A DNA stretch of 64,000 nucleotides from Physcomitrium patens (lineage: Eukaryota > Streptophyta > Bryopsida > Funariales > Funariaceae). Below are positions 37,401-50,449 of the stretch, one piece after another; positions within the stretch are counted from its first letter, which is position 1, and each line of letters begins with the position of its first letter. The notes beneath the pieces are model-generated. The model was not told where the DNA came from and searched no databases. It was given only the letters and a program-made list of their open reading frames with translations. The position numbers were made by a program, and so were the translations under genes. The DNA lies in the NCBI RefSeq assembly GCF_000002425.4, contig NC_037270.1:7556598-7620597 (forward strand). Direction: 5' to 3'.

Positions 37401-38894
37401 GGAAGGTTTTTCTGAAAATATAATATGTTTAAAATGACTATTTAACATCTTAAATTGGTTGTGTCAAGTAGAAAAACTGAATCAATAAACAAAAATGTGT
37501 TTTCACTAAGGAAAGTAAATATGAATTAAATATCAACATTTCACCTATACACACCACACAGATGAGAAAACCCTAAAAAAGTATTAATTTTAGGTAGAAT
37601 GTAGTTTGGGAGAATAGAGGCATTTGGAGATCTAAAATAATATAAAAAATTGCGAAAACAAATAAAAAAAATCTATAAAATATGTGGGTGAAGTTTTGAA
37701 TGAAAAGTTTCATTCTGAAATCTTTTTGTAATTTTTATTTCTATACAGACTGCTTCACAATGCAATACTAGATATCAGTATGCTTGATACACCTATGTAT
37801 GGGATGATTGGAAGTTAATAGAACTTCTAATTTATTAAATTATTTTTGTAAATTAAGAAATTGAATAATTACTTGATTAGATAGTTATGCCACATCTTAA
37901 GAAACAAAAAGTTTTTCTTTGAATTCTTGAAAATAGTTTCATCTTTTTCTTTATAATGTAGAGTATAATAATAGACTATTTGAAAAAACTCTTTTTGTAT
38001 ATATTGATACCACAACTCTACCTACTTAAAGACGAGATTATTCATTGAGTAAATTAGAATTGGATAATTTTTCTAATATATGTTTTTAAACTTAAAAATC
38101 GTTAAAATTTAATTTAAACTACAAAAACATTACTAGATATGAACTCAAATTCTATATATTTGAGTAAAAAAAATTAAAAAATATATATCTGTATATCTAT
38201 ATATATCTATATATATAAACTATAAAAACCAAAAACTTTGCTACTAAATAAATAGATTATATTTTCATAAATAAAAACAAAAAGAAATTATTTAGCATAT
38301 ATAATGTCATATCTATTGCTATTTTTGTATACAATAGAAAAATTAAGGATTTTTTTATGAGATTTGTTTTTTTGTTTTTTTTTTTTTGGTATTAAGTCAC
38401 TTAGATGCAATGTAATACGATTAATTTCTAATAGGTATTCTTTTGCTTTAAATTATCAATGTTAGATTTAAGTATTATTTTTAGACATTAATTTTTGGCT
38501 CTTATTCAAAACAAATATTTATATGTTAATTTATTTCTTAAAAAAATGAAATAATTATTTATATATTTTGTTTCATTAAATCTATGAATGTTTTTCTTTA
38601 AAATAATTACAAACTTAGAATTCTTGATTTTAATATACATACCATTAAAATAAAAATTTAATTATAATGTAGAATCTAATTAATTCACCAAATATAAGCA
38701 TATAAGTAATTCTAAATACTTCTAATTAATGTTTTGCAAGAAATCATTCATGTATTTTTATTTTGACATATTTTATTTTTTTAAAGTCAAATAATACACA
38801 AAATAATTTTAAAATTTTGTTGAGGTGCTTACTTGAGATTTATAAGTAACAAAAGTACTAATCAATTTTTTGGATCTTTAAGCATTTATTTAAA

Positions 38895-38945
<51 letters not shown>

Positions 38946-39299
38946 AAACTTCACCAAAACTATTTTTATTCTTAAAACTATATAATAATGAATTAATATT
39001 ATACAAAGCAATATAGAATAATTTTATATAATTTTTAGTATATGCTTTAATGTGTACATTACATTAAGAAGGGTTAAAGTAGAACATTGCATTAGAATAT
39101 TGAAAGAATGATCAAAAATATTTTAAAATTTTAAAATCCAAAAATTATTACAGATATCTAACAAGATTTTAGAAATATTCTTAGAATATTCTATTAAGTT
39201 CTAAAAGGCTCAAAAATATTCTTCAAATATTTTAATATAAGGTTTTTATATTTGAATATTTAAATATAAGATTTTAAAAAGATTCCTAAAAACTGTTAT
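37401..39299. other. AT-rich intergenic
   Basis: No gene was found. An AT tract lies at about 38898-38942. The part at about 39110-39300 (repeated AAATATTCTT-like words) resembles 58140-58330 and may be a common repeat in front of elements. Confidence 0.5.
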
Positions 39300-39811
39300 T
39301 GTTTAGAACCACTTTCTCAAGCTTCTATATCTAAGGAGGCAGTGGCACCTGTACATTAATAAAAAAAATTCACCAATTCAATAATGTAAGGAGTCTTGGA
39401 TTAGTCTTCCAAAAAAGTTTAATGGCACATACTCAAAGTTCTAAGGATTTGTTAACCAAATTCGATTGGTAACTTTTCTACAACCTAAGTACTATCCAAC
39501 AAAAGAGTCATGAGTTGGTTTAGTTGGAACCTTGCTCACAAAACAAGCCTTATCTTTATTTGCTCCTTTATTTGAGAAGAGACCTCTAATCTTAAGCAAA
39601 TTTAAAGCTTTTTTAGAAGCATTTATAGAGGCATTTGGAAAATTTGACAAGGCTTAATAGACAACAACAAAGATTCACTTATTACGTCAAGGATCACACT
39701 CTATATCAGTTTATGCATATGATTTTAGATAATTTGTTTATGATATCAATTGAAATAAATAAGATCTTAAGAGCCAATTCTATTGAGGACTAAGGTATGA
39801 TATGAAAGACC

Positions 39812-39850
<39 letters not shown>

Positions 39851-39992
39851 CTAATCTTTAAATACTCAATGAAGCTATTAGTCAAGCTATGAAGTACAAA
39901 AATTGATTATTTTAATGCCATCAAGATCAACACTTGCGATATTTGACAAAGCAACACACTAAAAATTTATACTTTGCTGCTTCAACAAATAC

Positions 39993-40060
39993 ATTACTTC
40001 TATACTTTGGAGTTAAGGATATGCAAATTACTTCTATACTTTGGAGTTAAGGATATGCAA
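39993..40060. repeat. 34-bp direct tandem duplication
   Basis: ATTACTTCTATACTTTGGAG.. through GGATATGCAA occurs twice with a period of about 34 bp (39993 and 40027) and is identical by eye. Confidence 0.85.
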
Positions 40061-40924
40061 TACCATTCAAACTTCTTACAACAAAAGAAAAGAAGCATTG
40101 ATTTGAACAAGGCCTATGCTTATATTTTGATGAAGAAGATTAGAAATTTAGAAAATATTTGAAGAAACAACATACAACCAGGAGTAGGAGTACAATCATT
40201 TTGAAAAATAAAGAGGCCTAGCTACAATAAGTATTGTGCAATTGGACATTTTGACATCTCAAATTCATTAAAATTCTTCTCTCTTTGCCCAATCTACTTG
40301 ATGTTCTAGTATTCTTTTATTTCTTAGTCTATAAAAATGTCAAACAAATGCCTTATTAAATTCAAGAGCATCTGCTTATTTTTTAGATAAGTTCTCCAAA
40401 CTTCATAAAATTCTTCTAGTATAGAAGTTAAAACTTATACATATAAAAGTAATAGATGGTCAATTTTTATCTTAAAGCAGTGTTACTCATGAAACCATAC
40501 AATTAGAAATATCATTTGTGGCCTATAGTAGCAAAATAATATTCAATATTATTAAAATATCATCCAATCTTATTATTTTAGGATTTTTATGGTTAAAAAG
40601 ATATAATCCATTTATAAATGAGAGGTTTCATAAGGTTGAATTTCCTATAGAATTCCTTTGGACAAAACCTATCAAAAAGTCATCAATAACAAAGCTTTTA
40701 TTTCTTGAAGCAAGGACTTTTATGAAGATAACTAAGAAGAAAATGTCATTTGTTATTTATGTAACTTCAACTTGCAAAGAAGCAAGCTTTCTAGTAGCTA
40801 TCTCAAAGTAATATAAAGAATTTAAGATGTCTTTGAAAAGAAGAATGCTGACATATTGTCGAAGCATTGACCATATGATTATGCAATTGATCTTTAAGAA
40901 GGGACTCAAATACTATTTGTAGAG

Positions 40925-42190
40925 CATTGTCGTGCATTGGTTTGGCTACTATGTAAAAATAATGTTTATAAATATTTAATGTAAAATTTATTATACAATG
41001 TGGTAAGAGCCACATTATTAGATTTTAGTTAGTCACAAAATATAATTAAATTATTACTTTGAAATGGTTAGTTTAAAAGGGTTATTATTAAAATTGATTT
41101 TATATTGATAATAGTTTTATATATTTAAAGTTACCTTTTCTAGACATTGGTGATCCTTAAAGTTTTATTTTGTTTATTTTATTTGATGTTTAGAGCATAT
41201 ATTACATAAATCTTATTAGTAAAAGGGTTGGAAAGGAATCTTGGTAGCAAAAAGAGAAGTTAAGATATTCATATGGATGAATGGAGATGGATGATGAAAA
41301 TATCCATTCCGATTGGCCAGAAATCATGCTTAATGGGCTTCAAGGAGGTAGCTCGAGGCCTTATTAGAGATTAGGATTATTCTTTGATGCCATTCTAACT
41401 TTGGAGGCTAAAGTCAAAAAGTTTCGGTTTTTGGCTATGGTTTTGGCACAAATTTGTGTGATTTGGAATTTATATGAAATAGATATGAATACTCAAAGTT
41501 AAGGTGATGATTTTGTACCTATTATCTTTCTTTTGAACATAACGTATGCATATAGAAAGCAATAAGAGATTGGTGACTAGAGTTGAAGAGAGAACTTTCT
41601 TGGCTATTTTTTTTGTATACTTCTTTATGCATTCCAAATTGGAATGAAGGAGATATTGAAAGTTAAAATCAGCACTTTAAATCTAAGGGTAGTAAGTGAT
41701 CTAATTCACTAGTGGTTGTGTTTTGAGCTCTATCTTGATCAATTTGACAAGTTTTTAGCTCAAAATTTCCAAAAAATATGTATAATCATGTTTTTAAACT
41801 TTATGCATAAATTTTGTATCATTTGAATTTTGGGTTTTCAAGATATAAAGAAAATAATATTTAGGTGTTTGTAGATTAGGATTTAGAATACCTGGTAGGA
41901 TTTCTAAGATGCCAAAAGATTGACAATGAATTTATAGTTTATTTTTTTATGGTAAAGCTTAAGATTGAGTGCTACACTATTTAAAACTTTTTAAGAAATT
42001 GAATAGTTGGATCAAGAGATATGAATTTCTAAAGTTTGGAAAGAAGAAATCCTTTGCAGGAAAAATATGTTTGGAAAGGTTTTGCTACAATTTGGGTATT
42101 TTATATAAAGTGAAGAGGTTTTAGGAGCCAAGACTTTGTATATAAGTTAAAGGTGGAATAAATATTTTATTAGAGCTTAGCTAATAAGTT
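40925..42190 (-). repeat. R2 repeat, inverted copy inserted in gypsy pol
   Basis: Its reverse complement aligns with R2 unit A (16321-17634). Shared landmarks include a GGAGATG..ATTCATC block (here 41277-41305), the AGCTCGAGG-type block near 41350 and the GTGGCTCTTACCACATTG end near 41015-40990. It splits the RT of the host element, so it inserted after that element. It carries no coding frame. Confidence 0.65.
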
Positions 42191-43369
42191 AAAATTAAAC
42201 TTTCTATAGATAGATACTCAATGTATTTTCAAATTATAAATCATGCTTTATAACAATATATAATTTGAGAATTGATTAAAGAAAGAGAAGAATAGAAGAA
42301 AATATTTTGGATAAGAAATAGATATTTCAAATACAATGTCATGTCTTTTGAATTGAGAAATGCTCCATTAATATTCCAACATTTGGTGAATGATATTTTT
42401 AAAAAATTCATAAACAAGTTTGTTATTTCATATTATGATGGTATCTTAATCTACTCCAAGATTCTTGAAGAACATAAAAAATATATGAGATAAGTCTTGC
42501 AAAAGTTACAAGATACAAGATTATATACCAAATTTAAAAAATATATATTCTATCAAGTAAAAATAGAATTATTTTATATATTATATCTAATGAAGGCCTA
42601 TTGATGGATTGAAAAAATTTCAAGTTGTAACATACTGGGTAATTTTAAAGACAATAGAAGATGTAAAATATTTTCTTAGACTTGCTAATTTCTATTGAAT
42701 ATTTATCAAGAATCATTTTCAAGTTGTTATTCTTCTCATTTAATTGACATTCAAGGACAAATTGGAATAGGAACCTCAAGCATGAAAAGCTTTTTAAGAT
42801 TTAAAGATAACTTTTACTAAAGTTCAAATCTTAATGCATCTAAATTTTACAAAGGCCTTATATTTGGAAATTTATACTTCCATCTTTGCATTAAAAGTTT
42901 TGCTATTATAAATAAAAAAAGACAGGAAGCTATACCAAGTAGTATTTTATTTTAGAAAAATTTCAGCTATAAAGATTAATTATAAGATTTATAATAAAGA
43001 GATTCTTGTAATTATAGACTCTTTTTAAGAATGACATTACTTGTTGGAAGGAACTACAAATCTTATAATTTTAAATATAGATCACAAAAATTTGGAGTAT
43101 TTTATATCGACTCAGATTTTGAACCGCTACCAAGCTTGTTAGAGTATGTCATTATCTTGTTTTGATTTTGTGATTATATATTAATAAAAAAAATAGCAAT
43201 GACTATTAGAAGTTATTATATTATGTGAAGTCTTACTTGAAAATGTATCAAACATTCAGCTGTAGAAGGTAAAAGAAAATTGCAACAATAAGTACTAACA
43301 ACTCTAATAGAATCATATATAAATTGTAATTAAATCTTAAAAAATATTAAAAACATTTATCAAGTCTAA

Positions 43370-43740
43370 TTAAATTTTCAAATAAATTATAAAAAAATTA
43401 AAAAAAAACCTAAAAAAATTATAATTGAATCCTAATCAAATTCTAAAAAAATCTTTAAAAAATCTTAGATAAATTCTAATAAAAACTTGAACAAATCTTA
43501 GAAAATTTCTAATCAAAATATAAAAAAATATTAGACAAATCCTAAAAAAATCATCATCAAATCCTAATCAAATCCTAATCAAATCCTAGATAAATTCTAA
43601 TAAAATTTTAGTCAAAATCTAATCAAATTCTAAAAAAATCCTAATCAAATTCTAAATAAATCCTAATCAAATCCTAAACAAATTCTAGACAAATCTTAAT
43701 CAAATATTAGATCCTAATTAATCCTAAATCTTAAAAAAAT
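43370..43740. repeat. Degenerate short-period repeat (AAATCCTAATC-like units)
   Basis: Units of about 11-12 bp containing TCCTAA, TTCTAA or TCTTAG alternate with AAAAAAATC or CAAAT spacers over some 370 bp. The motif recalls plant telomeric CCCTAAA, but the period does not fit. An R2-like fragment precedes it at about 43215-43330. Confidence 0.65.
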
Positions 43741-43992
43741 TATTAAAAATATCTTGTAGTAGATTGAAACTTCTATAATTAACAATCAAGCCATTGATTT
43801 TAACTCAAATTCTGCATACTTCTCAAAAACTAAGCTAGAAATAAGTATAAATATTTTAAAAAATATCAAACTAATAAAATAGAAGATAAATCCTAAAAGT
43901 CCACTTGGGTGTTGGCCAGCCTCCTTCTCTAATCTTAATGCTAATATTTTAAAGCCAAAATCTCTTAATTCCATAATTAAACGATTCATAAA

Positions 43993-44036
<44 letters not shown>

Positions 44037-44530
44037 AAAATCAATTCTACTATCTATATATGTAAATTTCATCTCAATCTAACTAGAAGATTGCTAAAAA
44101 ATCTTAAAAATCCTCAATAACTCTCAAAACTCTATTTTTTAGTCTCCAACTTACTTGAACTTCAATAAATTTTAATTTAATTTTTTAATCATGTTCAAAT
44201 TTTTAATACATAATAAAAATAATCAAAATCACAAATCCTTAAATTTTTATTTATAAATCTAGTATTAAATTCATAAAATTTTCATAAATGTAAATATTTT
44301 TTTATTTTATAAAATCAAATTCACCAAAACAACCCTAACTTTGTAAAGCTCTTATAAAGTCATTAAAAATTCAAATTACTTAAAATCCATGCTTAAAAAA
44401 ATCTTCTAAAGTCTTCTTTCAAATCTTATTTTTTTATTTACAAAAGAACCTTAGAATTTCCATATGAGCACAATTTTGTATCTTAAGATCTGATTTCGAT
44501 CCTAATTGGTAATCAATCCTTTTAAGATAT
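43740..44530. repeat. R3 repeat, left part (split by the 8.6-kb element)
   Basis: Its reverse complement matches about 57095-57660: shared blocks include CTCAATCTAACTAGAAGATTG (here about 44073) and GATTTCGATCCTAATTGG (here about 44490). It continues at 53125-53460 on the far side of the 8594-bp Ty3 element. The last five bases (44526-44530, GATAT) are that element's target duplication. Confidence 0.7.
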
Positions 44531-45301
44531 TGTTGTTCTCATTGTGTTCAAGCTTCAATATACTAAAGCAATTGAACTAATAGAGGTGAGTTTGAACACG
44601 GGAAAAGACTGGTTATATGAATTGGGTCTATTAGTGTCACAATTGACTATACTCTAGCTATTTGAAATCAATTATCAAACTACAAAAAACCAAGGCTTAC
44701 TACTTTCGTCTTAATTCAACACATAATCTATTCTACGAATATCAATTCAACAATATTTTCATATTCTTATCAGTTCATCTCCCACTTACTATCTTTGTGG
44801 TTTATATATATATTCAATTATTGATCTCCAGCTTACTTATTATATTTAATTTCTCAATTCATCACACAGAATTCAATATCTTCACTTAATACAACACAAT
44901 TCAATAATCTCAATTCTCAAGGTCACAGATTTTTTCCAAAACGATCAGTTCAAAGTCATATTCTATAATATTCTAATATTAGTTTTAATAATACTTCTCT
45001 CAATCACAATTCTTTATAAGAAAATAATAAAAGTAAAGAAAATAAAGAGGTAGCACTAAGCTTATCCCGACTTATGACTATCATAGTCTGGCCCCGATCT
45101 CCCTTTCTCAATCTCTTTATCCTACCAAAAGATAGACCGTTGGTTAGTAGATTCTAAAGATTATGAACCTTTGAATTCTTAATCATTTGTTCTACTAACA
45201 ATCTATTGTTACCAACTAAACTGCCTAACTATAAGTCTAATTCTCAAGGTTATCAATAATCAACTAGTAACTTATCACAAAATTTATTTACATATTCTAC
45301 A
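44531..45301 (-). mobile_element. 3' LTR of the 8.6-kb Ty3 element
   Basis: 771 bp, TGTTGTTCTC ... ATTCTACA on the plus strand, with canonical TG..CA ends. Purine-rich sequence (minus strand AAGAGTGCGGC, about 45304-45314) just before it is a weak polypurine-tract candidate. Confidence 0.93.
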
Positions 45302-45353
45302 TAGCCGCACTCTTAATTGTGCAGTGCCTTCGCAAACATTATTTATCCTCAAC

Positions 45354-46040
45354 TTATAAAGATGTAGCAGGGTTGGCTTCTTTAGTGTATAGCATTAGCT
45401 TACCACCCTTTGAATTGGTGACTTCTTCCTTTGCTACATCTTTATCGTCTGACTCGATATTTGAGGATTTTCTATCCAAATATGCCATCAGATCTTCATT
45501 CAATAAACCCAATTCTCGTACCTGAGACTCAAGACTGGCAATTTGGTTATTGCACTCCTCCAATATCTTCTACCATTCTTTTGTTAATTTCAAAGGTATC
45601 TTCGAAGGTGTTGTCGCTGAAACTGGTGTATTGGATTGTACTAAATCATTGGCCTCCTTCTCTAATGCGGCTAGTTTGATTTGCAACATCACAACCTCTA
45701 CCTGTAGCTGCTCTTGCCATTCCTTCCAATTAGTCTCCATCTTTGCTTTCTGAGACACCATGTTTGCCATCTTCTCCTTTTCCGACATCCACTTCTCTTT
45801 AATTCGAACCTCTACTAGCGCAACATCAATTAGTGGTAAGTTTTGCGAAATGTGCAAAAATCCATGTATATGCACTCCTCAAAAATCCTGCTATTTCTCC
45901 TTAGTCCAACAAACATCCATTCAGATCGATTCTATATTAGTCACAATAATATACTCCAATGGTGGCAATTCATCCTTGCAGCTTATATTGCGTTGTTTCT
46001 CCTCCCTATTCAACTGCCTTTTAGTCTTATCAATCGCCAT
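45354..46040 (-). pseudogene. Extra reading frame after integrase, predicted coiled coil
   Basis: From an ATG at 46040 one frame runs 228 codons to a stop at 45354, broken by only four in-frame stops and by no frameshift. It lies between integrase and the 3' LTR and has the same sense as pol. The predicted protein is hydrophilic and rich in Glu, Lys and Gln with heptad-like Leu/Val/Ile spacing, notably around 45840-45640 and 45563-45470. There is no signal peptide, no membrane span and no recognisable envelope feature. Three of the four stops could come from single C-to-T or G-to-A changes in CGA, CAG or TGG codons. Function unknown; Tat/Athila-type elements are known to carry additional frames in this position. 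Confidence 0.65.
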
Positions 46041-46361
46041 TGTATTCTAACACAAGCAAGCACTCATAACTAATCTCTCAAAATACACATACACGGCTGC
46101 TTACACAAAAGAAACCACGATGCTTGTCAAGAGCCCCCTTCCTTCTTCTTACTATGGTCCAATCAATTGGGTCAACTCTCCCTTATTTTCTACGATTCAT
46201 CATGATGAAATATCCTACTAACTAGGTTTGACAACCAGTCTTTATTATCGCTGTCACTAATTCCAAATATATTCCTCACACTTCTTATCACCTTACATTT
46301 ACTATCCTATCATCATCATTATTTATCCCCCGCCTTTTATAACAAAAAATCCATCTCGGAT
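46041..46361. other. Spacer between integrase and the extra frame of the Ty3 element
   Basis: No coding frame or repeat was noted in this 320-bp internal spacer. Confidence 0.5.
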
Positions 46362-47540
46362 TTATGTATAATAAAGTTTAAGCCGATTGCTATTGATCCA
46401 TGTCATAAATTTAGTATCCATAAAATCTTCCAATTGTACTGAACCATTTGGAAATCCGTTAATAACTCGATATGGTCCATGCCATCGAACTTGAAATTTT
46501 CCTAGAAAATTTTTAAATCGACTATCATAAAGAAGTATCAAATTATTTGGCATAAAAGCCTTTGATCTAAACTTACTATTATAATAAGTCTTCCTTCTTT
46601 TTTGTGTATTTTCTATTATCATTAATGCATTGGCTCTCGTTTCATCCAATTTTTCCAATTCTTCTAAACAATACCGTAATGAATCATGATCTCCCAATCT
46701 ATTATCTATAACAATTCGTAAACTGTGGACTTCCAATTCAATAGGTAATATTGCTTCATGGCCATAAACCAATTGAAAAGAGGTAGTATTGGTAGTAACT
46801 TTATACGCAGTACGGTATGCCTATAAAGCTCCGAACAACTTAGTGTCCCAATCTGTTCCCACTCCTAAAACTATTTTTGTTAAGATTTTACATAAAATTC
46901 CAATAGTCTTTTTCGTTTGTCCATTGGCTCTAGGATGATACGGTGTACTCTTACGATGTTTTATCTCGTATTTAGCCATAAGTGCTTTGATTGTACTATT
47001 TATAAAATGAGTTCCTTGATTACTAACCAATTCTCGTGGACAACCAAACCGTGTAATAATATTTTCATACAAAAAGGTTGCTAATGTACTTGCACTATTG
47101 ATTTTTGTAGCTACGGCTTCAGTCCATTTTGTTATGTAATCCATTGCTACTAGTATATACCATTTTTGTCCATTTTTCGAGGTTGGTGCAATTGGTCCCA
47201 CAAAATCAATTCCCCATTTTTCAAAAGGTGCTTGAATCAGAATTGGTATCAATAGCATTGCTGAAGTTCCATTAGGTCGACCCGTTCTCTGATATGAGTC
47301 ACAATAATGGACGAATTGGTGGACATCTGCAAACATTGTTGGCCACCAATAACCAGCTTATAAAGCTTTACGAGCCATGTTGTCTCACGTAAAATGTCCA
47401 CCACAACTGTTCAAGTGGCAACCTTCCAATATAGTACCCACTTTAGTCTGATAAATACAGTGTTGCAAAATTCCATCCTTGCTTTGTTTATATAAAGCTT
47501 CATCAATCATCATATAAGGTGCACATTTTAATATTAAGTG
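46362..47540 (-). pseudogene. Integrase domain of the 8.6-kb Ty3 element, catalytically broken
   Basis: The zinc-binding part is at about 47480-47280 (GGHFT..HYCDSYQRTGR) and the core at about 47230-46830. The first catalytic Asp is present (WGIDFVGP). The second position reads SNQGTHF, with Asn for Asp, and the third reads NGQTKKT, where NGQ-x-E is expected. The C-terminal part is at 46772-46362 (MVYGHEAILPIE..NSNRLKLYYT). A stop separates the core from the C-terminal part. The replaced residues are G-to-A type changes on the coding strand, so this copy cannot integrate by itself. Confidence 0.85.
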
Positions 47541-47738
47541 TCACTTAAGCTTTTCATTAAAATTAGATGGAAAGGTTTGAAATGTCAAGTATTAAATTAT
47601 TTCACTATACTCCAGAGTAATTACATCTACCACAAATAGTTCCGTATCGGATAGTGCATCGTTAATAGGTTTATTATCTAATATATTGGATAACCGAGAT
47701 AAATGGTCCGCATTGGAATGTGATTTTTCTGGTCTTTC

Positions 47739-48503
47739 CTAAATAGTAAAGTCAAATTCCTGCAAGAGTAAAATCCATCGTGCAATATGACCACTCAATT
47801 GAGGCTTATTAATCATATATTTTAAAGCATCATGGTCGACATGAAAAATAAATTTATAACCAAGAAGATAATGTCGAAACTTTTGTATGGAATAAATCAT
47901 CCTCAATGCTTCTCTTTCGGTTGTTGTATAATTTCTTTCAGCTACTACCAATTGATGACTTGCATAATAAATAGGGTGATCAAAACTTTGGTCATTTTTC
48001 TGGCTTAGCACAAAACCAATCATGACATTAGATGCATCCACATAAACTTGGAATGGTTTTGTCCAACAAGGTGCCATCAATATTGGTACTGAAACCAATT
48101 TTTGTTTCAATGTTTCGAATGCAATTGTACATTCCTTTGTCCAAAATCGACTAATCCCATCGGTTGGTGGTTTTTTCAAGAGATTTGTCAAGGAAAGGCA
48201 TATAACTACGAATAGATAGATAAATCGTTGATAATAACTAACATAGTCGACAAATGCTCGAACATCCGTAATAGTGTCTGGTTGCTTCAATTCTAGTATA
48301 ATCTTTATTTTATCTGGATCTGTAGCAATGCTTGCCATTGAAACTATATGATCCAACAGTTTACCAAAAGGTATACCAAATTGGTACTTTTCTAAATTTA
48401 AAGAAATTCCATATTTGGCACATTGATTCAAATATTGACCTAGACATTCTAAATGCTTGGCTCTCATACTAAATGTACAGAATTCATCTAGAAATATTTC
48501 CAT
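47739..48503 (-). pseudogene. RT C-terminal part and RNase H of the Ty3 element
   Basis: An open stretch of 254 codons begins in the RT active-site strand, which reads IFLDEF where F/Y-x-DD is expected, so the second Asp is Glu. The RT thumb follows (HLECLGQYLNQCAKYGISLN), then the RT connection (FWTKECTIAFETLKQKL) and RNase H (VYVDAS, ATTEREAL-like and HVDHDALKYM motifs). It is the longest uninterrupted stretch in the element. Confidence 0.85.
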
Positions 48504-48908
48504 TGAAATTCGTAGATAATCTTAGAATGCTTGCATCATTACCCTTTGAAATGTAGCTAGTGCATTACAAAGCCCAAACGGCATAATCTTACAGGCAAAG
48601 GTCCCCCAATCCGTAATAAAAGTAATTTTTAACTAGTCTTCTTTTGCAATCTTAACTTGATTATAACTGGAGAATCCATAAAGAAATGAATTACATTCAT
48701 GCCCAACGACAGCATCCAATATACTATCCGTGAATGGTAAAGGAAAATAATCCTTCTTGGTAGCCGCATTTAATTTGTGAAAATCTTGACAGATGCAAAC
48801 TTTTCCATTTTTTTTTGGTACCATAACAATTGGTGAAACCCATTTACTGAAAGGAACTGGATAGATAAATCCAACCTCCAATAATTTATCCAGTTCTTCT
48901 TTTACCAT
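48504..48908 (-). pseudogene. RT N-terminal part of the Ty3 element
   Basis: WVSPIVMVPKKNGKVCICQD and KLNAATKKDYFPLPF identify RT fingers. A stop near 48633 and a further one before IFLDEF separate it from the following part (MPFGLCNALATFQ at about 48590). Confidence 0.85.
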
Positions 48909-49693
48909 AAGTGAGTATTTTGGATTAAGTCGATGTTATCTTTGATGTATTAATGTAGTATTTTCCTCCAATATAATTTGATGCTTACAAACTTCAGCTG
49001 GAATTCCTTTCAAATCTGCATACGACCATGCAAAAGTGGTTTTATGCGTTAAAAAGTAATCCACCCAAATTTCTTTCTCCTTGCCTTTTATACTATCATA
49101 AATCTGAATGATTTGGGAAGCCTCCCCTGTACCTAAATTAATTGATTGACATCGTGGAATTTTAGGAGTCTCTAAAATAATGTTCTATTCAATTCTAGAA
49201 TCTTTCATAAAATTTGACAAATTAAAACTTTCTAACTCCTGTTCCATAGCACAACATGATTAACATCCTATCTATTCATCTAATATGCAATCATATGATG
49301 AGAATCGTCAATAACATCTGGAGGAACTAAGTACTCTCCTGGTCTCTTGCATTGGTATTTCATTCTAGTGTGCTCGATAACTTGCCTTGTATCAGCATAA
49401 ATTGGGTCAAGTGCACAAATTTCTTCTTCTGTAGATTTCTCTTCATAATCCAACGTGAATTTTGAACTGACAAATTGAGTTTCTCCGTGATATTGGACAG
49501 GGTATATTTGAAGCACAATTTTATCATTACCTTTCCCAATTGTTAATATACCACGGCTCTAGTCATTTTGAGCTTTAGCTTAATACAACCACGATTGTGC
49601 CAATAAAATTGAATATGACAATATAGAGCTTTGCAATCGGAAAACAATATAATCAATTTTGTAAATAATCTCCGCAATTACTGTATCAATACT
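48909..49693 (-). pseudogene. Protease-to-RT linker of the Ty3 element
   Basis: Broken pol sequence connects the protease and RT. A 78-codon open piece (49516-49280) has no recognised domain. Confidence 0.5.
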
Positions 49694-49897
49694 TTATAAA
49701 ATATCCATAGGTTTAACTCGACTAGAGTCAACCATTCTCAAAACCATTGTAATAGGCAATAAGTGATCCAAACCTAACTCGTCCATTGTAATGGCATTCA
49801 TAAGATTTATACTAGATCCTCCATCTACTTGCACTCTCGATACTAATACTCCATCAATTGAAACATCAATTATTGGTGCACCCGGATCGGGATTCAA
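49694..49897 (-). pseudogene. Aspartic protease of the Ty3 element
   Basis: A VDGGSSINLMN motif follows PGAPIIDVSIDG. The active-site triplet is D-G-G rather than D-S/T-G; D-G-G variants occur in plant gypsy proteases, so this may be ancestral. Confidence 0.75.
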
Positions 49898-50449
49898 ACT
49901 TATTTCTCAGATTTCTTTATTTTAAGATTTGCGACGAATTAATAAAGAATTCAAGATAGTTTGGCACTCAAGTGCTACCACCAATAGTTGCTTCATAGAG
50001 ATCGTGGGCTGTATGGTACCTAAATCTTTTAGAATATCATATGGTTCTATATTAGTAATAATTTCTAATGTCCGTTTCTTATTTCCAGTCCTAGACACTA
50101 ACGTAGGTAAATTGGTTTTCTCTATATTAGATATTGATAAAGCTACTGGAAGTAAATTTGACGGAGCTTGTAAAATTGGTTTTTTCAATGGATAAGACTG
50201 TTCTCCCAATTGGGCTGATATTGGTTCATTGGAATTTGGTTGTCGACCAAATATATTGACAAGATTAAATGGAGAGCATTGACCTATATCTAATATTAGA
50301 TTTCTATTCGAAATTTGTACTAGGTTATTTTTGCCCGATAATAGTCTATTAGGATTTACAAGAATTGCTTTCTTGTAAGTATAGCTTGGACTACTTCCAT
50401 CTAATAAATTGGTGATTTCCGTGTCCCGTTATTTTTTTCTTCTATAATT

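Larger units (their letters stand above)
39300..43180 (+). pseudogene. Decayed Ty3/gypsy pol, interrupted by an R2 repeat
   Basis: A gag-like start is possible at about 39300-40260. The protease-to-RT linker is at 40518-40811, followed by an eroded stretch at about 40800-40925 corresponding to the pre-RT region. The reading is broken by R2 (about 40925-42190). RT resumes at about 42210-42600 (MSFELRNAPLIFQHLVNDIF, then the YxDD region with ILIYSK). RNase H runs at about 42640-43180, ending in the SLSCFDFVI block. The rest of this pol appears at 53464-53825, across later insertions. Confidence 0.65.

Noticed and set aside
43370..43740. Interstitial telomere (CCCTAAA) array
   Set aside because: The period is 11-12 bp and true CCCTAAA units are absent, so it is listed only as a degenerate short repeat.
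46362..48908. Possibility that the 8.6-kb element is an autonomous active retrotransposon
   Set aside because: In-frame stops, frameshifts and replaced catalytic residues in RT and integrase exclude autonomous activity of this copy.
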